Shown piece after piece: positions 1-8,638 of a stretch of DNA of 37,500 nt. This DNA comes from Alphaproteobacteria bacterium (lineage in GTDB: Bacteria; Pseudomonadota; Alphaproteobacteria; Rhodospirillales; WMHbin7): the NCBI GenBank assembly GCA_015232335.1, contig JADFZV010000031.1, positions 1 through 37,500 on the forward strand, given 5' to 3'. Below the pieces are notes generated by a model. It searched no databases and was not told where the DNA came from. It worked only from the letters and a program-made list of their open reading frames with translations. Position 1 is the first letter of the stretch. Each line of letters opens with the position of its first letter. The position numbers were made by a program, and so were the translations under genes.

Positions 1-378
1 GGCGTCATACAACGAGTTGAAAGCGCTTAACGTCTCGTTGCGTTTCTCGATATCGACAATGGCGAAGCGCTTCACATCCAGCTTGAACAAAGTGGGTGCG
101 CGCGTCCCCAGGGAAATGTTTCTGGTGGGCGCGATATAGGGGTTCAGGGCCTGCGGGCCGTTGATGATTTCCGGATTCACCTCGATAAAGCTTTTGGCCG
201 ACACCACGCGCCCGGTGGCGCGCTCGACATAAACGCAGAACAGATTCTCGGGCGTTTCGATGTTGATGTCGGGGGTGGTTTCGTCGGCCAGGGCTTTGCC
301 CGCGAAGGGCAGCGCCAGGGCGAAGGTGCCGCTTCCGATCAAGAACCGGCGGCGGTTGCACCCTTCTTTCTCCGTCAC
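1..378 (-). CDS. Exported protein of unknown function, Tat-type signal (3' end outside window)
   Basis: The minus strand is open from a GTG at 378 to the window edge, about 126 codons. The N-terminus reads GCNRRRFLIGSGTFALALPF, followed by AGKALADE: a twin-arginine-like motif, a hydrophobic stretch and an AxA-type cleavage site, so export to the periplasm is likely. The mature part (NLFCVYVERATGRVVSAKSF, then residues such as NPYIAPTRNISLG) matches no family I recognise. The GTG lies inside a dispersed palindromic repeat and has no convincing Shine-Dalgarno, so the start may be an artefact of repeat insertion. The TTG within RRRFL would remove the arginines. I see no frameshift in the visible part. 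Confidence 0.6.
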   Translation of the reverse strand, partial: MTEKEGCNRRRFLIGSGTFALALPFAGKALADETTPDINIETPENLFCVYVERATGRVVSAKSFIEVNPEIINGPQALNPYIAPTRNISLGTRAPTLFKLDVKRFAIVDIEKRNETLSAFNSLYDA

Positions 379-432
379 CCCCGGACTTGATCCGGGGGTC
401 CATGGATTGCCGGGTCGAGCCCGGCAATGACG
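373..432. repeat. Dispersed double-palindrome repeat (REP-like)
   Basis: Two perfect hairpins sit side by side. CCCCCGGA/TCCGGGGG spans 378-398 with a 5-nt loop, and TTGCCGGG/CCCGGCAA spans 407-427 with loop TCGAG. They are flanked by CGTCA and TGACG. I recall this type of element as highly repeated in intergenic DNA of Rhodospirillales and other alphaproteobacteria. Its copy number here cannot be checked from one window. Confidence 0.75.
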
Positions 433-485
433 AAGGGGGGGAAACATATTCCAACAATCCCTCACCCGGTTCGCTTCGCTCACCA

Positions 486-506
486 CCCTCTCCCCGAGGG
501 AGAGGG
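486..506. repeat. Hairpin repeat, 9-bp stem
   Basis: CCCTCTCCC and GGGAGAGGG form a perfect 9-bp stem around the loop CGA. This is a second common alphaproteobacterial intergenic repeat type. It lacks the T-tract of an intrinsic terminator on either strand. Confidence 0.65.
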
Positions 507-644
507 TTTGCTTATCGTCGTCCATCGCCAGCCCCTGAAATAGCTTTCCCCAGGGCAAAAGACTTACACAACCGGGGGGGGTAGCAAGCTTCTTGATACA
601 CGCGAAATTCCGATTTTCAGCCTTGGTTTAAGGATGGGTTGACC

Positions 645-1052
645 ATGCCCCACTGGGCTTTCGCCTATATCGGCCTGCCGTGGTCCGCCACGGGGGACGG
701 GCCGGGCTCGTTCCATTGCTGGGCGCTGGTGCGCCATGTGCAGAAAGAACGGTTCGGGCGCGATCTGCCCGCCATCCCGAACCCCGAGGACCTGTTCGCC
801 ATCGCAAAACACTTTCGCGACCATCCCGAGCGCAGGCGGTGGGCGATGGCCGAAACTCCCCAGGAAGGCGACTGCGTTCTGATGCGCCAGGCCCGCTATC
901 CGGTTCATGTCGGCATTTGGCTTTCGGTGGACGGCGGCAAGGTTCTGCATGCCATTCAAGGCCTGGGTGTGGTGGCGCAATCGCCTGCCAGCCTTGCCGC
1001 CCATGGCTGGCGGGTTGAGGGGTATTACCGATTCATGGGTGATCGCGCATGA
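645..1052 (+). CDS. Phage tail NlpC/P60-type peptidase
   Basis: A 135-residue cysteine-peptidase-like protein of the type that sits at the tail tip of siphophages and gene transfer agents and cuts peptidoglycan during DNA entry. The candidate catalytic residues are Cys25 in GSFHCWALV, His88 in PVHVGIW and His102 in VLHAIQG, in the order and spacing of NlpC/P60 domains. The ATG at 645 follows AAGGA (630-634) at a workable distance; an in-frame TTG at 639 sits too close to it. The stop overlaps the next start by four bases (ATGA), which means translational coupling to the tail-tip gene. The same pair order occurs at the distal end of alphaproteobacterial gene transfer agent clusters. Confidence 0.85.
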   Translation: MPHWAFAYIGLPWSATGDGPGSFHCWALVRHVQKERFGRDLPAIPNPEDLFAIAKHFRDHPERRRWAMAETPQEGDCVLMRQARYPVHVGIWLSVDGGKVLHAIQGLGVVAQSPASLAAHGWRVEGYYRFMGDRA

Positions 1053-3394
1053 CCAGACCGGCTGTGGTCGTCATGGTCCGCAACGCCTTTCGCCCAGAAC
1101 GTGATCGGCAGGTGCTGGCGGTGAAGCACCCCGTCACCATCCGGGGCTGGCTGGATGGGCAGGGCATCGCCGAATTCCCTCAGCCCACCATCTGCCTGGT
1201 CAACGGGCGGGCGGTGCTGCGGGGCGATTGGTCGCTGCTGGTCATCCGCTCGGGCGACGTGGTTTGCTTCCTGGCCCTGCCGCATGGCGGCGGCGGTGGC
1301 GGCGGCGGCGGGGGCAAGAATCCGCTGCGCACCGTTCTGACCGTCGCCGTCATGGTGGCGGGCATGGCTGCCGGGGCCGCCTTCGGGGGCGCACTGGCCG
1401 GGGCCTTTGGGTTCGAAGCGGGCGGTGCCGCCTTTGGCTCGGTCACCTGGGGGCAGATTTTCGGCGGCGTCATCTCAGGTGCGGTCAATCTGGCGGGGGG
1501 TGCCCTGATCAACGCCCTGGTGCCCGCCCCCAGCCCGTCGCGCCCCTCGGCGGATTGGGGATTGGGCAGCATCGGCAGCCCGCCAAGCCCCCGCCCCACC
1601 TATTCGCTGCAAGCCCAGGGCAATCAGGCGCGCCTGGGCCAGCCCATCCCGGTCATCTATGGCCGCCATCTGGTCTATCCCGATCTGGCCGCCGAACCCT
1701 GGTACGAATATCAGGACAACGAGCAGTATCTGCACCAGCTTCATGTGATCGGCCAGGGCTTTCACGACTTCGAAGCCTTGCGCATCGAAGACACCGACAT
1801 CGGCAATTTCGCGGAAGTTCAATACCAGATCATCGAGCCGGGCGCTGCCGTCACCCTGTTTGATCCCTCGGTCACCACAGCGCCCGAGGTTTCCGGGCAG
1901 GAACTGACCGCACCCAACGAGTTGGGGAGCGGCGAGACGGGTTGGATCGGCCCCTTCGTTTCGGCAAGTGCCGAAACCACCGCCAGCCATATCGGCATCG
2001 ATATCGTCTTCGCCCGCGGGCTTTATTACGCCAACGATTCCGGTGGGCTTGATAGCCGCACGATCAGTTGGGTGGTTGAAGCCAGATTGATCGACGACGA
2101 AGGCCTGGCTTTGGGTGGCTGGATTCAACTGGCATCCGAAAGCAAGTCGGCGGCCAGCAACACGCCGATCCGGCTCAGCTACAAATACGCTGTCTCCCCT
2201 GGCCGCTACGAGGTGCGCATGAAGCGCACCGACAACAAGGACACATCGTCGCGCGCCGGACATGAAATCCGCTGGGCGGGGTTGAGGGCCTGGCTTCAGG
2301 ATGAACCGGATTATGGGCAGGTGACCCTGCTCGCCATCCGCATGCGGGCGACCGACAATCTTTCTGGGCGCACGTCGCGCATGGTCAACTGCATCGTGAC
2401 CAGAAAGCTGCCGGTGTGGTCGCAAGGCGGCTGGTCGGCGCCGCTGCCCACCCGCTCCATCGCCTGGGCTTTCGCCGATGCCGCGCGGGCTGGCTATGGC
2501 GGGGAACTGGCTGACGCACGGATCGATCTCGCCTGTCTGCTGGCCCTCGATGCTTTGTGGGAGCAGCGGGGCGATCATTTCGACGGCGTCTTCGACACCT
2601 CCATGACCGTGTGGGAGGCGCTGACCCGCCTGGCCCGCTGCGGGCGCGCCGTGCCCATCCAGCAGGGCGGCATCGTGCGAATCGTTCGCGACGGGCCGCA
2701 AAGCCTGCCGGTCGCCCTGTTCGGGCCGCGCAACATCGCCAAGGGCAGTTTTCGCATCCGCTATGTGATGCCCGGCCAGGAGACCGCCGACGCGGTGACG
2801 GTGGAGTATTTCTCGGCCCGCACCTGGCGGCCCGACGAGGTGACCGCCAAGCTGGCCGATTCCGCCGAGGAGAAACCCGCCCGCCTTCAGCTCATGGGCT
2901 GCATCGGCAAGGACCACGCCCTGCGCGAGGGCCTTTATATGGCCGCCGCCAACCGCTATCGGAGAAAGCTCATCACCTTCCAGACCGAGTTGGAGGGGCT
3001 GATTCCCACCTATGGCGATCTGGTCGCGGTGGTTCATGACATGCCGCAATGGGGCCAGGGCGGCGAGATCGTCGGCTGGGACGGCGAGGTTCTTGTTGTA
3101 TCGGAGCCGCTGGAATGGACCGAGAGCGAGAGCCATTACATCGCCTTGCGCCGTTCTGACGGTTCCATCGCCGGACCCTATCAGGTGCTTCCAGGAGAGG
3201 ACGAGTACGAAGCCGTTCCCCAGGCCCCTTTGGGCTTCACCCCGTATGTGGGCGGTGAGGCCGAGCGCACCCATTACGCCTTCGGCCCCGGCGATGCCTG
3301 GAGCCTGCAGGCCCGCGTACTGGCCATCCGGCCCCGTGGCGAGCGGGTCGAGATCGCCTGTGTTGGCGAGCATGACGCGGTTCACGTCAATTAA
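1049..3394 (+). CDS. Phage tail-tip / host-specificity protein (TipJ, lambda gpJ type)
   Basis: This 781-residue protein is the likely receptor-contacting or baseplate-hub protein of a siphophage tail. Residues 1-75 resemble the short N-terminal domain of tail-tip proteins. A run of ten glycines (nt 1286-1315) leads into a hydrophobic Ala/Gly-rich segment (roughly residues 90-155) and a Pro-rich linker, then the segment QPIPVIYGRHLVYPDL typical of gpJ-like proteins, and a long beta-rich body. The length is at the shorter end of the gpJ range and close to gene transfer agent versions. The start overlaps the NlpC gene. The hydrophobic glycine-zipper-like part suggests membrane insertion. The family call is firm; the receptor is unknown. 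Confidence 0.85.
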   Translation: MTRPAVVVMVRNAFRPERDRQVLAVKHPVTIRGWLDGQGIAEFPQPTICLVNGRAVLRGDWSLLVIRSGDVVCFLALPHGGGGGGGGGGKNPLRTVLTVAVMVAGMAAGAAFGGALAGAFGFEAGGAAFGSVTWGQIFGGVISGAVNLAGGALINALVPAPSPSRPSADWGLGSIGSPPSPRPTYSLQAQGNQARLGQPIPVIYGRHLVYPDLAAEPWYEYQDNEQYLHQLHVIGQGFHDFEALRIEDTDIGNFAEVQYQIIEPGAAVTLFDPSVTTAPEVSGQELTAPNELGSGETGWIGPFVSASAETTASHIGIDIVFARGLYYANDSGGLDSRTISWVVEARLIDDEGLALGGWIQLASESKSAASNTPIRLSYKYAVSPGRYEVRMKRTDNKDTSSRAGHEIRWAGLRAWLQDEPDYGQVTLLAIRMRATDNLSGRTSRMVNCIVTRKLPVWSQGGWSAPLPTRSIAWAFADAARAGYGGELADARIDLACLLALDALWEQRGDHFDGVFDTSMTVWEALTRLARCGRAVPIQQGGIVRIVRDGPQSLPVALFGPRNIAKGSFRIRYVMPGQETADAVTVEYFSARTWRPDEVTAKLADSAEEKPARLQLMGCIGKDHALREGLYMAAANRYRRKLITFQTELEGLIPTYGDLVAVVHDMPQWGQGGEIVGWDGEVLVVSEPLEWTESESHYIALRRSDGSIAGPYQVLPGEDEYEAVPQAPLGFTPYVGGEAERTHYAFGPGDAWSLQARVLAIRPRGERVEIACVGEHDAVHVN

Positions 3395-3406
3395 AGGAGC
3401 ATATCC

Positions 3407-3733
3407 ATGTGGCGCAATCTTCCCCCGGAAATCCAGCACACCCTGGCCGGTCTGGCCTGGGCGATCTGGTGGGCCTTGATCGGGCGCAGCCTCTATCACG
3501 CCGATCTGGTCCGCAAGGGGCAACGGCGCTTCTGGTCGCTGCAACTGGCTTGGGAATTGATGATCGCCATCGGCATGGGTGTGGTCGCCGGAGGTGCCGC
3601 CGAGTACCTCAAGCTCACCGGCATGACGGCGGCCGGGTTCATCGCCGCCATTTCCTATCTCGGCCCCCGCACCATCGCCGCCGTTCAGACCTGGGCCGAA
3701 CACAAGGCCGGGATCGACGATCCCGATTCCTGA
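3407..3733 (+). CDS. Small phage membrane protein, holin candidate
   Basis: A 108-residue protein with up to three hydrophobic segments (around HTLAGLAWAIWWALIG, LMIAIGMGVVAGGAA and AAGFIAAISYLGPRTIAAV) and charged termini, the usual layout of class I/II holins. It resembles LydA-type phage holins. GGAG sits eight bases before the ATG. It begins 12 bases after the tail-tip gene and is followed at once by an intrinsic terminator, so it closes the tail transcript. A holin would open the inner membrane to time endolysin release. The assignment rests on size, topology and position. Confidence 0.65.
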   Translation: MWRNLPPEIQHTLAGLAWAIWWALIGRSLYHADLVRKGQRRFWSLQLAWELMIAIGMGVVAGGAAEYLKLTGMTAAGFIAAISYLGPRTIAAVQTWAEHKAGIDDPDS

Positions 3734-3761
3734 TTCTTCCTGCTCCTTTCCATCCATCCCT

Positions 3762-3784
3762 GGCCGCCTTTTGGCGGCCTTTTT
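3762..3784 (+). terminator. Rho-independent terminator
   Basis: GGCCGCC (3762-3768) and GGCGGCC (3773-3779) form a perfect 7-bp stem around TTTT, followed by five T residues (3780-3784). It separates the tail/holin transcript from the following membrane protein and endolysin. Confidence 0.8.
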
Positions 3785-3800
3785 CGTTCGAGGTAACGTC

Positions 3801-4259
3801 ATGCTGACTTTGCTGGGCTCCGCCCTGGGCTTTTTCACCAGCCTGTTTCCCGACCTCTTGAAGCTTTTCCGAGAGAACCAGGACCGCAAGCACGAACTGG
3901 CGATCATGGACCGCCAGATGGAAATGCAGAAGCTGGGGCATGTCCAGCGGCTGGAGGAGATCAACGTCCAGGCCGATATCGCCGAATCCCAGGCGTTGTA
4001 CCGCTCTGCCGCCCCCTCTGGTGTTCCCTGGGTCGATGCTCTGGCTGGCACTGTCCGCCCGGTCATCACCTACGCCTTTTTCTTCCTGTTCGCCGCCGTG
4101 AAGGGCTCCGGCCTCTACGGCCTGATCGCCATCGAGGGCGTGATGCTGCTGGCGCAAGCCATGCCGCAAATCTGGGATTCAGAAACCCAGGCCCTGTTCG
4201 CCGCAACCCTCAGCTTCTGGTTTGGAAACAGAACCCTCCAGAAGATGCGGAAAGGCTGA
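3801..4259 (+). CDS. Phage membrane protein with coiled-coil stretch, holin/lysis accessory
   Basis: This 152-residue protein has an N-terminal hydrophobic segment (LTLLGSALGFFTSLFP), a charged helical stretch (LLKLFRENQDRKHELAIMDR and onward), then the segment VPWVDALAGTVRPVITYAFF and at least one further hydrophobic helix. It resembles the 3-TM holin-like proteins found beside endolysins in proteobacterial prophages and gene transfer agents. GAGG lies ahead of the ATG at 3801; an upstream in-frame TTG at 3771 falls inside the terminator hairpin and is rejected. It ends three bases before the endolysin start, which supports a lysis role. Its exact function (second holin or anti-holin) cannot be told from sequence. 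Confidence 0.65.
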   Translation: MLTLLGSALGFFTSLFPDLLKLFRENQDRKHELAIMDRQMEMQKLGHVQRLEEINVQADIAESQALYRSAAPSGVPWVDALAGTVRPVITYAFFFLFAAVKGSGLYGLIAIEGVMLLAQAMPQIWDSETQALFAATLSFWFGNRTLQKMRKG

Positions 4260-4262
4260 TCC

Positions 4263-4712
4263 ATGCGCCGCATGACCAGCGAAGGGCTGGCGCTGATCAA
4301 ACGCTTCGAGGGATTCAGCGCCAGGCCCTATCTCTGCCCGGCCGGATGGTGGACCATAGGCTGGGGCGCAATCCATAACCTCGACGGCCAGCCGGTCACC
4401 GCCGCCACCCCGCCGGTCACCGAGGAGGAAGCCGAAACCTTGTTGCGGCGCGACGTCGCTGTCGCCGAAAGGACCGTCCTGCGGCTGATCACGGTGCCGC
4501 TCAGCGACGGGCGGTTCGATGCCCTGACCTCGTTCGCTTTCAATCTGGGCGGCGGGGCGCTACAGCGCTCGACTCTGCGTCGCAAGGTCAACCGCGAGGA
4601 ACACGACGACGTGCCGGGGGAATTTCTGAAATGGATATGGGGTGGGGGGCGTAAACTGCCGGGATTGATTCGACGGCGGAAGGCGGAAGCAAAGGTGTAT
4701 GTTGAGGCATAG
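4263..4712 (+). CDS. Phage endolysin, GH24 lysozyme
   Basis: A 149-residue muramidase that cuts the MurNAc-GlcNAc bond of peptidoglycan at the end of the lytic cycle. The GH24 triad pattern E-8aa-(D/C)-5aa-T is complete as Glu16 (KRFEGF), Cys25 (YLCPAG) and Thr31 (WTIGWG). Cysteine in place of the T4 lysozyme aspartate is a known natural variant. ALTSFAFNLGGGAL is the usual mid-domain signature. There is no signal peptide or SAR helix, so it should depend on a holin, and two candidates lie just upstream. AAGG lies about seven bases before the ATG. It is the last phage gene; the next gene is convergent. Confidence 0.92.
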   Translation: MRRMTSEGLALIKRFEGFSARPYLCPAGWWTIGWGAIHNLDGQPVTAATPPVTEEEAETLLRRDVAVAERTVLRLITVPLSDGRFDALTSFAFNLGGGALQRSTLRRKVNREEHDDVPGEFLKWIWGGGRKLPGLIRRRKAEAKVYVEA

Positions 4713-4763
4713 AGAACATATTGTCTGCAGCGCCGGTTTCGTTGGCGATTGGCAGTGGTGAAC

Positions 4764-7376
4764 CTATAGCTTCATCCGCTTCGGCATCCGTCTGCCGTCA
4801 GCGGTCAGCACCATCTCGAACACCGCACGCTTCTTCTCCGGTCCAAAGCTGACGTGGATTGGCCGGTCACTGCCATAGACGTACAGGCGATCGAAGGGTG
4901 TATTGGCGGCCACCCAGTGAGCTACATCCAGCATATCCTCATGCTGGACAATAAAATCGCAGGCTGCTCCAAGCCGCGGGCAGACTGGCTTTCCCAAGCG
5001 GTTCAGCTCGTGAGCAGCGTGCTGGTCCAGATTGGGGGCAATGCGGGCTGGGATGATCTTGACCAACTCGGACCCTGAGAACCCGTAAGTTAGCTGGATG
5101 CTGCCATACCAGTTGATAACGGGGTCGAGGATGTTTTCCGCAAGGGCTCTGAGCGCCCGGTAGCTATCAAGCTGCTTGGGAAGGTTAGGCAGCCCTGTGC
5201 TTAATGCCGTCTCACCGCAAACGATAAGGTCACGATAGGTCAGGTGGGTGCCGCAGCGGTCGCTGAGGGCGGGTGGCTGGTCGTCGGCAAGGATGGCATG
5301 ACCGTCGATTTTCAGTCCGGCCTCTCGAAGCGCCTGAGCAAGTTCCGCATCAGATGGGCCGCGGGACAATTCATCGACATCGACCAATTCCTCAATGCGC
5401 CGGTCGAATTCGGCCTGCTCGGCGAAACCCGGCATTTCCTCGTTCATGTACCGAGTCTTGAGGTAGAGGGTGAGAGGCTCAAATTCGGTCTCCGGCCCGT
5501 AGTTGAATACCCGAACATCCTGGGTGCGAAGATTGACCTTCACGCGCTCGATGACCTTGGGGAGGAGGGCGTTGAAGTCGTCACAGCGCATCATGGTGAC
5601 CTTGCCGGACGCCAGGTGGATCTTCACTAGGTCGGTCATGGAAACGTCGCCATAGAGTATCGCTGCGCAACCCACATAGACCCGAAGGACGGCAGGCAGA
5701 CGCCCCACCAGTGAGCTGTGCAGTTGGAGTGACTTGCCTTCAAGGAGCCATCCCAGGCCCTTTTCGGCGGCCAGCTGGGCTGCCTGAGCAATGGCGTCGG
5801 GCGCCGCTACCTCGGCCATCAACCCGTCGGCGGCCGCTGTCGCGCTTGCGTAACCGCCCCAGAAGACCCGGACGTCCCGCTGCAGGGTGATGTCCAGCTG
5901 CCGATAAGGCTTGCGGCGAGTGAACCGCCGCAGCGCCAGGTAAACCTGGATGTCCTCGATGCGCTGGGCTCGGGCGGCTTCCATGGCCTCATGGTCCAGC
6001 CGTTCCCAGGCGGCCTTCATGGCCCGGCCGAGGCTGCCGAAGGCCGTCTCCAGCTCTTGGTGGTGGTCAAACTCACCCTGGGCCGGTTCGCGGCCCAGCT
6101 CAGCCCAGCGGCGGCATAGCAAGTCAAACTCGGCCGGACACAGCTCCCTCGGATCGGGTTTACATGGCTTCGGCTCATTCCGCGGCCATGGCGCCGGTGG
6201 CAACTTGACCTTGGGCACCCGGACCTTGGGTTCCTTTGGTGGCTTGGGCGGTCGCGGCAGGCGCGGGACGGGCGGCCTCAGGAACCTGATGCGGGTGCGT
6301 GATCTGCCAATCTGGAAACGCTGCTCGGCCGCTGGGTCTTTGAACACCAGGAACACGCCAGGCGCGAGGGCGATGGCGCCGGTGCGCAGCGTGCCCTCCA
6401 CGTACTGCCGAAGCTCGGCTTGGTTGTAGTATTTCTGGAAGGTGTTGCGGCGTGTCAGTACGCCATCGGCGTAGGGCTTGCCTTTCACCTCGTCTTCAGA
6501 GGCCAGCATTGCCGAGACGCAGAGGGCGACGTCGGCAAGCTCATAGGCGCGCTGTAGCGCCTCCCGGCGCTCGGCCGGGTCCTCGATGACGTTGATGACG
6601 AAGCCGAGGTTGACGACCTGCGCCCGGTGAATGGGGTTGTCAGGGGCGTAATGCGGGTCCCAACCAGCCGCAGTGATACCAGCCGACCGCAGCCCCGCAA
6701 TGTCGTCGCCCCGGCCGCAGCCAAAGTCAAACACCATGGTCGTGGTGTCGATGAGGCCCAGGCGGAGCATCGCCGACACCGGCGCCGACAGGCTCTGGCG
6801 GGAGAGCGCCGTCAGATGGCGAAATACCGGCAGGCCATCGTCAGCCTCGAATACCCCATCGCCATCGTCCTCCACATTGCCGACGGGCACCACGTCGTGG
6901 CCGACTACTCGGTAGCCACGCTCCCGCAGCAGGGCCTCCCACTGCAGCCGGAAGCCGATCCTGACGGTGTCCTCGAACAGGCCCATGCCCTCAAGGTCCC
7001 TGGTCAGTTTGGCGAAGCGTTCGACGTCCTGGTGCCCTGGAGGAAGAAACAGTTCCTTCCGGTGCAGGATGGGCGGGTTCTGGGAATCGCGATAATCGCG
7101 GTAGGTGAACTGCCCGGTGGCCGTATCGACCTTCCAGGACCGGGCCAGCGCGGGAAACGGCTGGTCGAAGAAGCCCGGGTAATCGAGGAGTGAAAGCGAG
7201 CCGCCATGAAGGTCTAGGCGGACGACGTTGTAGGTGCCGACGCCCAGGCGGGCCCGTTGCGCGGCCTTTGCCACGGCCGCCTGGGTCTCGGGGGCGGCCT
7301 GGTCGATTGCAGAGACATGCAGATACTGCCGCAGCCCGACGACTTTACCTTTGGCGTGGATCTCCGTTGCCTCCAT
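4764..7376 (-). CDS. DNA phosphorothioation-associated putative methyltransferase
   Basis: This 870-residue protein belongs to the large putative methyltransferase family that accompanies dnd genes. Residues 212-224 (MVFDFGCGRGDD) are SAM-binding motif I, Asp240 in GWDPHY is the following acidic residue, and NLGFVINVIEDPAER (256-270) fits a catalytic-face motif. A basic, proline-rich linker (about 368-415) separates this domain from a long C-terminal half of unknown fold. AGGGAGG precedes the ATG at 7376. It lies 36 bases downstream of dndA on the same strand, so the two are probably one transcript. The target (modified DNA, a base near the phosphorothioate, or another substrate) is not known from sequence. 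Confidence 0.85.
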   Translation of the reverse strand: MEATEIHAKGKVVGLRQYLHVSAIDQAAPETQAAVAKAAQRARLGVGTYNVVRLDLHGGSLSLLDYPGFFDQPFPALARSWKVDTATGQFTYRDYRDSQNPPILHRKELFLPPGHQDVERFAKLTRDLEGMGLFEDTVRIGFRLQWEALLRERGYRVVGHDVVPVGNVEDDGDGVFEADDGLPVFRHLTALSRQSLSAPVSAMLRLGLIDTTTMVFDFGCGRGDDIAGLRSAGITAAGWDPHYAPDNPIHRAQVVNLGFVINVIEDPAERREALQRAYELADVALCVSAMLASEDEVKGKPYADGVLTRRNTFQKYYNQAELRQYVEGTLRTGAIALAPGVFLVFKDPAAEQRFQIGRSRTRIRFLRPPVPRLPRPPKPPKEPKVRVPKVKLPPAPWPRNEPKPCKPDPRELCPAEFDLLCRRWAELGREPAQGEFDHHQELETAFGSLGRAMKAAWERLDHEAMEAARAQRIEDIQVYLALRRFTRRKPYRQLDITLQRDVRVFWGGYASATAAADGLMAEVAAPDAIAQAAQLAAEKGLGWLLEGKSLQLHSSLVGRLPAVLRVYVGCAAILYGDVSMTDLVKIHLASGKVTMMRCDDFNALLPKVIERVKVNLRTQDVRVFNYGPETEFEPLTLYLKTRYMNEEMPGFAEQAEFDRRIEELVDVDELSRGPSDAELAQALREAGLKIDGHAILADDQPPALSDRCGTHLTYRDLIVCGETALSTGLPNLPKQLDSYRALRALAENILDPVINWYGSIQLTYGFSGSELVKIIPARIAPNLDQHAAHELNRLGKPVCPRLGAACDFIVQHEDMLDVAHWVAANTPFDRLYVYGSDRPIHVSFGPEKKRAVFEMVLTADGRRMPKRMKL

Positions 7377-7412
7377 TCCCCCGGCCTCCCTGTGCTCTCG
7401 GCGGCGACAACA

Positions 7413-8561
7413 TCAAAGCATCTGGCGGATTCCCGCGGCAACCGCACTCCAGTCGGGTTTGGGTGTCATATGGCACCACGATAGACGTAGGGCGCCGGAG
7501 GCGCGTTCCTCGCTCAAGCCCATGGCCAGGAGCACATGGCTCAGTTCGTAGCTGTTGGAGGTGCAGGCCGAGCCATTCGATACTGCGATCACGTCCTTGA
7601 GCGCCACCATCAGGGCCTCGGAGTCGATGCCGGGGATGGAGAAGTTCAGCGTACTGGGCAGCGTACGCACTAGGTCACCGTTCATCTGGATGCCGAACGG
7701 TTCCAATGCCTCCAAGGCGCGGGCCTTGAAGTCCTCGCAAGCCTTGCGCCGCGCTTCATGGTCGCACAGTGCCAACTCGGCCGCCTTGCCCAGGGCCACG
7801 ATAAGCGGTGCCGGGAGCGTACCGGATCGCAGGCCAGCTTCCTGGCCGCCGCCGACCATGATGGGGCGGAGAGGCGGCCGGATTCCGCGGCGGCGCTTCA
7901 TAATAAGGGCGCCGATGCCCTTGGGCGCATAAATCTTGTGGCCGCTGATGCTGATCAGGTCGATGCGGGGCGAGCGCAAGCCAGCCAGTTCTTTGCCGAA
8001 GCCCTGGGCGGCGTCGATGTGAAAATAGCAGGCATGCTCGGCCAGCGCCTCGGCGATCTCGGCGATGGGCTGGACCACGCCGGTTTCATTGTTCACCTGC
8101 ATCACGGACATCAGCAGGGTCTCTGGTCGGACTGCGGCGGCGATGGCTGTTGGCTCGACCCAGCCCTGTTCATTAGGCGCTACCACGGTCACCTCGAAAC
8201 CGTCCTCGCCCAGGCGTTGGCAAGGTTCCAGGACGGCCTTGTGCTCAATCTGTGTGGTGACGACGTGGGTCAGGCCCTTCTTCCGGCCATCGTGGGCCAG
8301 GCCGAGGATGGCAATATTGTTGCTCTCGGTGGCACCACTGGTGAAGATCACGTCCTCTGGTAACGCATGGACGACCTTGGCTATATGGCGCCGCGCCTCG
8401 TTCACAGCGACTTTGGCCCTCGTGCCGTAAACATGGGTGCGACTACCGGGATTACCGAATTCGATATCGAAGAACCGCATCATTTCTTCTCGAACATCAG
8501 GATCCAGCGGTGTCGTCGCATTACAATCCAGATAGGTAGGGTTGGTTATGTTTAGCGCCAT
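7413..8561 (-). CDS. dndA: DndA, cysteine desulfurase of DNA phosphorothioation
   Basis: A 382-residue PLP-dependent NifS/IscS-type enzyme that takes sulfur from L-cysteine as a persulfide and passes it to DndC. His107 (QIEHKAVL), Lys209 in SISGHKIYAPKG (Schiff base to PLP) and Cys333 in NGSACTSNSYELS (persulfide) are all present. The ATG at 8561 was chosen over an upstream in-frame TTG at 8582 because LNITNPTYLDCNATTPLD is the normal N-terminus of the family. The gene diverges from dndB across a 77-bp region. Genomes often use a housekeeping desulfurase instead, so a dedicated dndA suggests a complete transferable island. Confidence 0.95.
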   Translation of the reverse strand: MALNITNPTYLDCNATTPLDPDVREEMMRFFDIEFGNPGSRTHVYGTRAKVAVNEARRHIAKVVHALPEDVIFTSGATESNNIAILGLAHDGRKKGLTHVVTTQIEHKAVLEPCQRLGEDGFEVTVVAPNEQGWVEPTAIAAAVRPETLLMSVMQVNNETGVVQPIAEIAEALAEHACYFHIDAAQGFGKELAGLRSPRIDLISISGHKIYAPKGIGALIMKRRRGIRPPLRPIMVGGGQEAGLRSGTLPAPLIVALGKAAELALCDHEARRKACEDFKARALEALEPFGIQMNGDLVRTLPSTLNFSIPGIDSEALMVALKDVIAVSNGSACTSNSYELSHVLLAMGLSEERASGALRLSWCHMTPKPDWSAVAAGIRQML

Positions 8562-8575
8562 TGTTTGTTTCCGAG

Positions 8576-8602
8576 TTGACAAACACGGCGTATGTATAGC
8601 AT
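8576..8602 (+). promoter_or_regulatory. Candidate dndB promoter in the divergent dndA-dndB region
   Basis: TTGACA (8576-8581) is followed after 15 bases by TAGCAT (8597-8602). The spacing is short, so this is tentative. The surrounding 8562-8638 interval must hold the start signals of both dndA and dndB. DndB homologues repress this divergent region in other bacteria, so the operator probably lies here; I see no clear long palindrome. Confidence 0.35.
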
Positions 8603-8638
8603 GTTTTTACAGCTTCGCTAAGATATCAAAGGCGCTTC

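Noticed and set aside
5..457. 150-codon minus-strand ORF over the first gene
   Set aside because: It is an out-of-frame shadow. The adjacent frame carries the signal peptide and a protein-like sequence.
1286..1315. Ten-glycine run as a phase-variable repeat
   Set aside because: The codons are mixed (GGC, GGT, GGG), and any slippage by whole codons would not shift the frame. It is better read as a flexible linker.
1475..4069. 864-codon minus-strand ORF opposite the tail genes
   Set aside because: Low-complexity G/A/D/P-rich composition, antisense to the well-supported tail-tip and membrane-protein genes.
4713..4763. Phage attachment site after the endolysin
   Set aside because: No tRNA fragment, direct repeat or integrase was found near this junction.
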